Shown here in pieces: positions 59,781-64,000 of a stretch of DNA of 64,000 bases. The position numbers and the translations under genes are program-made. The DNA is from Planomicrobium sp. YIM 101495 (GTDB lineage Bacteria > Bacillota > Bacilli > Bacillales_A > Planococcaceae), in NCBI RefSeq assembly GCF_009707665.1, contig NZ_WLZW01000004.1, forward strand, positions 1 to 64,000. Direction: 5' to 3'. The stretch's first letter is position 1. Every line of letters begins with the position of its first letter. Under the pieces are notes generated by a model. That model was not told where the DNA came from and did no database searches. It saw only the letters and a program-made list of their open reading frames with translations.

Positions 59781-59896
59781 TCGCTGATAAACGGTTGAAA
59801 ATCGCTGATAACTCTCAAAAAACCGCTGATAAACTAGCGAAAACCGCTGATAAACTCTTAAAAATCGCTGATAAACGCCGAAAAATCGCTGATAAA
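59781..59896 (+). repeat. 21-nt-period array of YCGCTGATAA, six units
   Basis: YCGCTGATAA begins at 59781, 59802, 59823, 59844, 59865 and 59886, all exactly 21 bases apart, with variable spacers ending in AAA. The minus-strand frame reads as VYQRF repeated, an artefact of the period. Core sequence differs from the ATACTGTCCG arrays but the 21-base layout and the preceding GGCG are the same. Confidence 0.88.
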
Positions 59897-59997
59897 CCAT
59901 CCAGATAAAGAGCAGAGAAGCTGCCGTGCCTTTTTGCGTGAGCTAGAGGGCATGGCTTTTCGTGATGGAGAGAGCCTTTAAGGCGCATAACTCGTTT

Positions 59998-61428
59998 TTA
60001 GTTCATTTCACCGGCAAGTTTTGCATTCGGATCCTTCGGCAAAACCAGCGATATGACAACCGTCAATACAACGGAAGCGAGAACGCCCCACAGAATGCCG
60101 AATGCCAATGACACGACGGAGCCGGAGATGATGCCGATGCGGCCGCCCCAGACGGAGACGCGGCTGTTTCTTGTGCCCATTTCAAACGAAGCGCTGCGCT
60201 TTTCTTTCCAGAGCAATCCGACGATCAATACCGGGATGACGCCGCCGCCTGTCATCGAATAGGCGAGGGAGAACAGGCCGATGATCGAATCGGACAGGAG
60301 TGCTGCGGCGATGGAGAAGATGCCGACGAGTGCGACGGAGTAACGCGTCAATCTGACGTAGTAGGCGTCTGATTTCTTTTTCATGTTCGGGATGATCAGG
60401 TCGTTCACGATGACGACTGATGCGGAATGAAGCAGGGATGATGCGCTCGAGATGGCCGCCATGAAAATTAGAGTGAAGAATGCGAGTGCTGCGACCATTG
60501 TCATTTCTTCGAGAATCAGCCAGGAGATGGCGTTGTTCGGATCGAGGTCCGGATTTTTCGTTTTGACGACCATTCCGCTGATTGTCGCCATGATGGTGAA
60601 GATGATTGCGATGATGCCACTGTAGAGCATCGCCCGGCTCGCTGTTTTCGGACTGTCAGCCGCAAAACAGCGCTGCCAGTACATTTGGGCCGCAAGTACG
60701 CCGAATGTGCCTGTTACGAAAAGCGTGAGCACTTCCATGATGGAGAGGTTGAATTCCATCAGTCCCGATGCGCCGACGTCAGCGAGTCCTGTCTGCAAAG
60801 TGGAGAGGCTGAAGTCGATTTCACTGAACACCTGGAAATAAAACCAGATGGCCAATCCGACAAGAAGCACGCCCTGGATGAGATCCGTCCAGACGACTGA
60901 ATAAATGCCGCCGATTGTCGTGTAGACGATAAATACGAGTGAAAAAATGATGATCATCATTAGCGGGTCAGCCCCGGTGAAAGTGGCAAACAGCGCTCCG
61001 AGCCCCATCGCCTGTCCGCTCACCCACGCAAGCATGATAGAGGAGGTCAGAACGGCGATCAATGTTCTTGAAATCCGGTCCCGCAGGATGAGATCGTTCA
61101 TCAATTCCGCCAGCGTATGATAGGTGAACCGCGCTGCGAAACCTGCGAACACGAGCGCAAACAGCACTTTGGCTCCTTGCTCGCCGATGACGAACGGAAT
61201 GTTCGCGAAGCCGATCTTATACCCTTCAGCGGAGTGTCCGATGAAATTGCCGACTCCCATGATCGTCGCAATGTCCGTAAATAAGATCAGGAAAAAAGGC
61301 AATGTGCCGCCGGCGATGGCATAATGCGTAAAGCTGATGCCCGCTTTTTTTCTGAACTTCAGCGACATGGCGATAAAGAAGAGGCATGCTGTAATCATCA
61401 CCGTCCACGTCCAAAATGTCAGTCCCAT
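59998..61428 (-). CDS. Sodium:solute symporter (SSS family)
   Basis: A 476-residue transporter with about 13 hydrophobic segments. Family features are the ATIMGVGNFIGHSAEGY segment in helix 1, GGIYSVVWTDLIQGVLL near residue 175 (SSS signature) and SSASSLLHSASVVIVNDL near 315 with the sodium-binding serines. It uses a sodium gradient to import a solute that cannot be named. AAAGGAGGAATTG precedes the ATG. Confidence 0.9.
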   Translation of the reverse strand: MGLTFWTWTVMITACLFFIAMSLKFRKKAGISFTHYAIAGGTLPFFLILFTDIATIMGVGNFIGHSAEGYKIGFANIPFVIGEQGAKVLFALVFAGFAARFTYHTLAELMNDLILRDRISRTLIAVLTSSIMLAWVSGQAMGLGALFATFTGADPLMMIIIFSLVFIVYTTIGGIYSVVWTDLIQGVLLVGLAIWFYFQVFSEIDFSLSTLQTGLADVGASGLMEFNLSIMEVLTLFVTGTFGVLAAQMYWQRCFAADSPKTASRAMLYSGIIAIIFTIMATISGMVVKTKNPDLDPNNAISWLILEEMTMVAALAFFTLIFMAAISSASSLLHSASVVIVNDLIIPNMKKKSDAYYVRLTRYSVALVGIFSIAAALLSDSIIGLFSLAYSMTGGGVIPVLIVGLLWKEKRSASFEMGTRNSRVSVWGGRIGIISGSVVSLAFGILWGVLASVVLTVVISLVLPKDPNAKLAGEMN

Positions 61429-61527
61429 TCAATTCCTCCTTTTTTTCAGAATAGTCTTTTTAATAATAACAAAGAAATCCCTGGATTAAAAATAACGTTT
61501 CCTGAACAGTGCATCTGCATTTCTCCA

Positions 61528-61554
61528 AAATAAAAACGACCCCAAAAGGAGTCG
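61528..61554 (-). terminator. Terminator of the YrvL-like gene
   Basis: On the minus strand CGACTCC pairs with GGGGTCG (one G-U) around TTTT and is followed by TTTTTAT. Confidence 0.8.
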
Positions 61555-61557
61555 CCC

Positions 61558-62139
61558 TCAATTATTCTCACTTTTAATCCTCCGCACCGCTTTTATAATG
61601 GTCGCCTTCGGAATGTCAGGATATTTCTGTTTGATCTGGTCGATGCAGGTGATCAGATTTTCTTTTTGGAGTAGCGAACTGATTTCGTATTCGATCGTTG
61701 CGGGCAAGCTATTGTCGATTGCATTGTCAGCGGCCTGTTCACCGTCTTTGGTTTGCAGGTGGTGGACCAGGAAAATCAATGAAGTATGCAGGAAAACGAT
61801 CAGGACTTTTGTGGCGAGCGGCAGATTCACGGCCTGGAAGAACGAATCGAGCAGGCTGATGACGATGAAACTGCCTGCCAAGTCGAAAATAGCAGAGATG
61901 AAAGGGCTGCTGATTTTGAAGGAACTGAAGTCATCCGCGACTTTCAGCAAGCTTTCGATGACGATATTCAGCAACAGGTCGGCCACATAGAAAACGAAGA
62001 GAAACCCGATTAAATAGAGCAATGCAGAATACGACCCGCCAATGAAATAAATGATGAACAGGTCGATCAGGATCATCGGGAGGAGCAGGATGCTGAAAAT
62101 AAGAAGAATCGGGAATAAAGAAAATAGCTGTTTAACCAT
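61558..62139 (-). CDS. YrvL-like membrane regulatory protein
   Basis: A membrane protein with four to five hydrophobic helices (FPILLIFSILLLPMILIDL, YLIGFLFVFYVADLLL, FVIVISLLD-type region, LIVFLHTSLIFLVHHL) resembling the YrvL family of regulators. A cytoplasmic C-terminal tail of about 60 residues (LLQKENLITCIDQIKQKYPDI, TIIKAVRRIKSENN) is helical. I prefer ATG 62139, six bases after GGAG, giving 193 residues; ATG 62181 with a longer leader is possible. Role unknown. Confidence 0.65.
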   Translation of the reverse strand: MVKQLFSLFPILLIFSILLLPMILIDLFIIYFIGGSYSALLYLIGFLFVFYVADLLLNIVIESLLKVADDFSSFKISSPFISAIFDLAGSFIVISLLDSFFQAVNLPLATKVLIVFLHTSLIFLVHHLQTKDGEQAADNAIDNSLPATIEYEISSLLQKENLITCIDQIKQKYPDIPKATIIKAVRRIKSENN

Positions 62140-62313
62140 GAGGGTCTCCAATCTTACTATGTATTTCATCTTTCTTCGCATTTGCGGAAGGATCTCCGCA
62201 AACTTTATATTATGGATTTTACTACAAAACTGGTGGCAGGATAGACGATTTTACAAAACACCCAAATTTTTGTTAGTTCCCGTTTAACGGTACCAATGAC
62301 GAAGGAGGACATC

Positions 62314-63387
62314 ATGAAAAAAACGGCAGCGATCTTTCTTGCAATCATCGTTATCCTGATTCTTTTATTCATAGGCAGCAATGCTGAACAGCAGCGGCAT
62401 CTTTACGTGTCCCCGGATGGCAGCGACGGACAGGATGGATCTTTGGGGAATCCGCTGCGGACGTTGCAGGAGGCGGCCTCCAGGGCAGCGGCGGGAACGA
62501 TCGTCCATGTGCGCGGAGGGGTTTATGAAGAAGGACTGGTTGTGCAGCACAGCGGGACGGAGTCGGAACCGGTCGTTTTCCGGGCGTATGAAGGCGAAGA
62601 AGTAGTACTCAGCGGAGCGGATTTTGAAAGCCGGGAAGGCGATACCGCACTCGTTGCGATAGAGGACCAGAATTACGTGGAGATCCGCGGGTTCACGCTG
62701 CAGGATTTAACGACCGAGCTGGCGGATGAAACGGTGATGGGAATCTTCGTGAGCGGCTCCAGCAGCCATATCGTTTTGGGAGGAAACAGGGTGCGTCGGA
62801 TCGGGACGCAGTCGGCTGAAGGGAATGCCCACGGGATTGCGGTTTACGGGACGGGTGCGATGACGGATATTACCGTTATTGACAATGTCATCGAAGACCT
62901 CACACTGGGCGCGAGTGAAGCGCTTGTGCTGAACGGGAACATCGACGGCTTCGAAATTACGGATAACGTCGTGCGCCGGTGCGATAATATCGGCATCGAC
63001 CTGATCGGCCATGAAGGCGTTTCGCCGGAAATGGATTATGTGCGGAACGGCATCGTTTCCGGCAATGAAGTGTATGAGATCTCCTCTTTCGGCAATCCGG
63101 CGTACGGGAATGACTACAGTGCCGGCGGGATTTATGTGGATGGCGGCAAGGACATCCGGATTGAAAACAATGAGGTCCACCACAACGATATCGGAATTGA
63201 GGCAAGCTCGGAGCATGCAGGGGAGTTTGCGGAGCGGATTGAGATTGTCGGCAATGCCGTTTATGAAAACATTTATACAGGGATCGCGATCGGTGTGAAA
63301 AGCGCCCCTGTGACAAACGCAATTCAGATTATTAACTACAATTGCATGTCGATAAATACACAGTCAGTAGAATCAATGGTTTCGTGA
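62314..63387 (+). CDS. Exported right-handed beta-helix protein (DUF1565/pectate-lyase-like), 3' end damaged
   Basis: A 357-residue protein with an N-terminal signal anchor (AAIFLAIIVILILLFIGS), then a DUF1565-like start (HLYVSPDGSDGQDGSLGNPL, TLQEAASRAAAGTIVHVRGG) and parallel beta-helix coils (NRVRRIGT..., NVIEDLTL, NEVYEISSFG, IENNEVHHNDIGIEAS). Such folds bind or cleave polysaccharides. After about residue 330 the frame degenerates (IQIINYNCMSINTQ) while another frame reads INGFVIVYRNIYQGS, so a frameshift near 63320-63370 is likely. ATG 62314 follows AAGGAGGACATC. Confidence 0.78.
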   Translation: MKKTAAIFLAIIVILILLFIGSNAEQQRHLYVSPDGSDGQDGSLGNPLRTLQEAASRAAAGTIVHVRGGVYEEGLVVQHSGTESEPVVFRAYEGEEVVLSGADFESREGDTALVAIEDQNYVEIRGFTLQDLTTELADETVMGIFVSGSSSHIVLGGNRVRRIGTQSAEGNAHGIAVYGTGAMTDITVIDNVIEDLTLGASEALVLNGNIDGFEITDNVVRRCDNIGIDLIGHEGVSPEMDYVRNGIVSGNEVYEISSFGNPAYGNDYSAGGIYVDGGKDIRIENNEVHHNDIGIEASSEHAGEFAERIEIVGNAVYENIYTGIAIGVKSAPVTNAIQIINYNCMSINTQSVESMVS

Positions 63388-63699
63388 TTGTGTACCGGAA
63401 TATTTATCAAGGAAGTTAAGTTTTCATAATTGTCTTGTTCACAGGGACGAACTGGGGACTGCTGGAAGTAAGAAAGCGTGCCAGGGTGAAAAGCGATAGC
63501 AAACCGCCCCTATTATGAAAAAATTTGCATGGGAAGCTGGTATGTGTTGAGAGAAGCGATTTCTGCAACGTGAAGTGCGATATGTCACATATTTCACATA
63601 CTCTCTGTCCGTCTGGAGAGATTTCTTCCGTGCTCTTGAAATTCGCCTTCTTTTCTCCAACTTGTATATACTTAAAAGAAAACATTGCGAGGCGGTTTG
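63388..63699. other. Intergenic region before crcB
   Basis: About 310 bases with no convincing gene; ORFs on the minus strand show no protein character. I looked for a crcB (fluoride) riboswitch and did not find its conserved GGTGATGG / CTGATGACGCCT blocks. Confidence 0.45.
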
Positions 63700-64000
63700 A
63701 TGAGGAAGGTTTTTGCAGTAGGATTTGGAGGCATAATCGGGACGCTGCTGCGGGCCGGGATTTTTGAGCTGGCTTCTTCGAATGGCGGTTTGTGGCTGGT
63801 CAATTTGATTGGCAGTTTCATCATTGGTTTTGCGTCCGTGCGTTTTCAAAAGATGCCTTTAGAGGTCCGCTTGTTTTTCTCGACAGGGCTGATCGGTTCG
63901 TTCACAACCTTTTCCGCATTTTCTGTTGAGTGGTTTCGGATGTTGGAGCTTGATTTCTTAACGGCCGTTATTTTCGCTGTTTCCATGACATTTTGTTCGG
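63700..64000 (+). CDS. crcB: CrcB/FluC fluoride channel, 5' part
   Basis: The first 100 residues of a Fluc-type fluoride exporter, cut by the window end. GGIIGTLLRAGIFEL, LVNLIGSFIIGF with the conserved Asn, and FFSTGLIGSFTTFSAFSVE with the T-F-S-x-F phenylalanine-box motif are diagnostic. GAGGCGG precedes the ATG. Fluc channels often occur as two adjacent genes in Bacillales; whether a second copy follows cannot be seen. Confidence 0.93.
   Translation, partial: MRKVFAVGFGGIIGTLLRAGIFELASSNGGLWLVNLIGSFIIGFASVRFQKMPLEVRLFFSTGLIGSFTTFSAFSVEWFRMLELDFLTAVIFAVSMTFCS

Noticed and set aside
59718..59900. Minus-strand ORF encoding repeated VYQRF units
   Set aside because: The peptide repeats simply because the DNA repeat period is 21 bases; no ribosome site, and the equivalent ATACTGTCCG arrays do not keep a matching open frame.
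63388..63699. Fluoride (crcB) riboswitch before the Fluc gene
   Set aside because: The conserved riboswitch blocks were not found in the upstream region.

Overview
The window looks like a chromosomal segment of a moderately GC-rich, low-GC-branch Gram-positive bacterium, most likely a member of the Planococcaceae (Sporosarcina, Planococcus or Bhargavaea type). The reasons are the Bacillus-like order 5S rRNA - tRNA-Asp - tsaE-tsaB-rimI-tsaD - ydiF-type ABC-F - rex - tatA-tatC - ydiL-type CPBP protease - CIRCE-groES-groEL, strong AGGAGG ribosome sites, TTG starts, and several dispersed palindromic repeats of the kind common in that family. Species cannot be settled from the sequence alone.

Layout. 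(1) 1-10.8 kb is conserved core: the end of an rrn operon, tRNA-Asp, a decayed ISL3-like transposase, the t6A operon, an intergenic cluster of DnaA boxes, ABC-F, Rex, the Tat translocase and the HrcA/CIRCE-controlled chaperonin operon. (2) 10.79-18.00 kb is a 7.2 kb integrated element in the 3' end of groEL, bounded by 18-bp direct repeats. It has integrase, divergent repressor and Cro-like genes, an excisionase-like gene, a prim-pol protein, a replication ATPase with iteron-like repeats, and small unknown genes. This is the layout of a SaPI/PICI-type phage satellite with no recognisable packaging genes. (3) 18-34.9 kb is accessory metabolism and stress: SDR, diguanylate cyclase, AraC regulator, luciferase-like monooxygenase, an RsbR-like stressosome protein, aldehyde dehydrogenase, an M20 carbamoylase-type hydrolase, a serpin lipoprotein, a TetR-controlled MFS pump, a guanidine-I riboswitch with paired SMR exporters, and a methyltransferase behind a short leader ORF with a Shine-Dalgarno-sequestering hairpin. 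(4) 35-46 kb holds small unknown genes, a GNAT, a duplicated and broken MerR gene, an XRE/membrane-protein pair, an ECF sigma factor with an anti-sigma that carries an LCP-like domain, a MerR/acyl-CoA synthetase/acyl-CoA dehydrogenase operon, and arrays of a 10-nt core repeated every 21 nt. (5) 46.2-56.1 kb is a defence island: type I restriction-modification (hsdR, hsdM, hsdS), a truncated ComEC-like metallo-beta-lactamase gene, and an AT-rich SIR2-HerA pair. (6) 56.2-64 kb returns to ordinary content: M42 peptidase, PQQ-type sugar dehydrogenase lipoprotein, small proteins (one behind an SOS box), a second 21-nt array with a different core, a sodium:solute symporter, a YrvL-like membrane protein, a beta-helix protein with a damaged 3' end, and the start of crcB/fluC.

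The strongest leads are the 21-nt-period arrays (five arrays, two core families) with a composite unit that has fused into a merR gene; the leader-peptide attenuator before the methyltransferase; the groEL satellite with its putative origin; the DnaA-box cluster between tsaD and ydiF; and the SIR2-HerA module next to the broken metallo-beta-lactamase gene. Everything here was read by eye; no database search was run.
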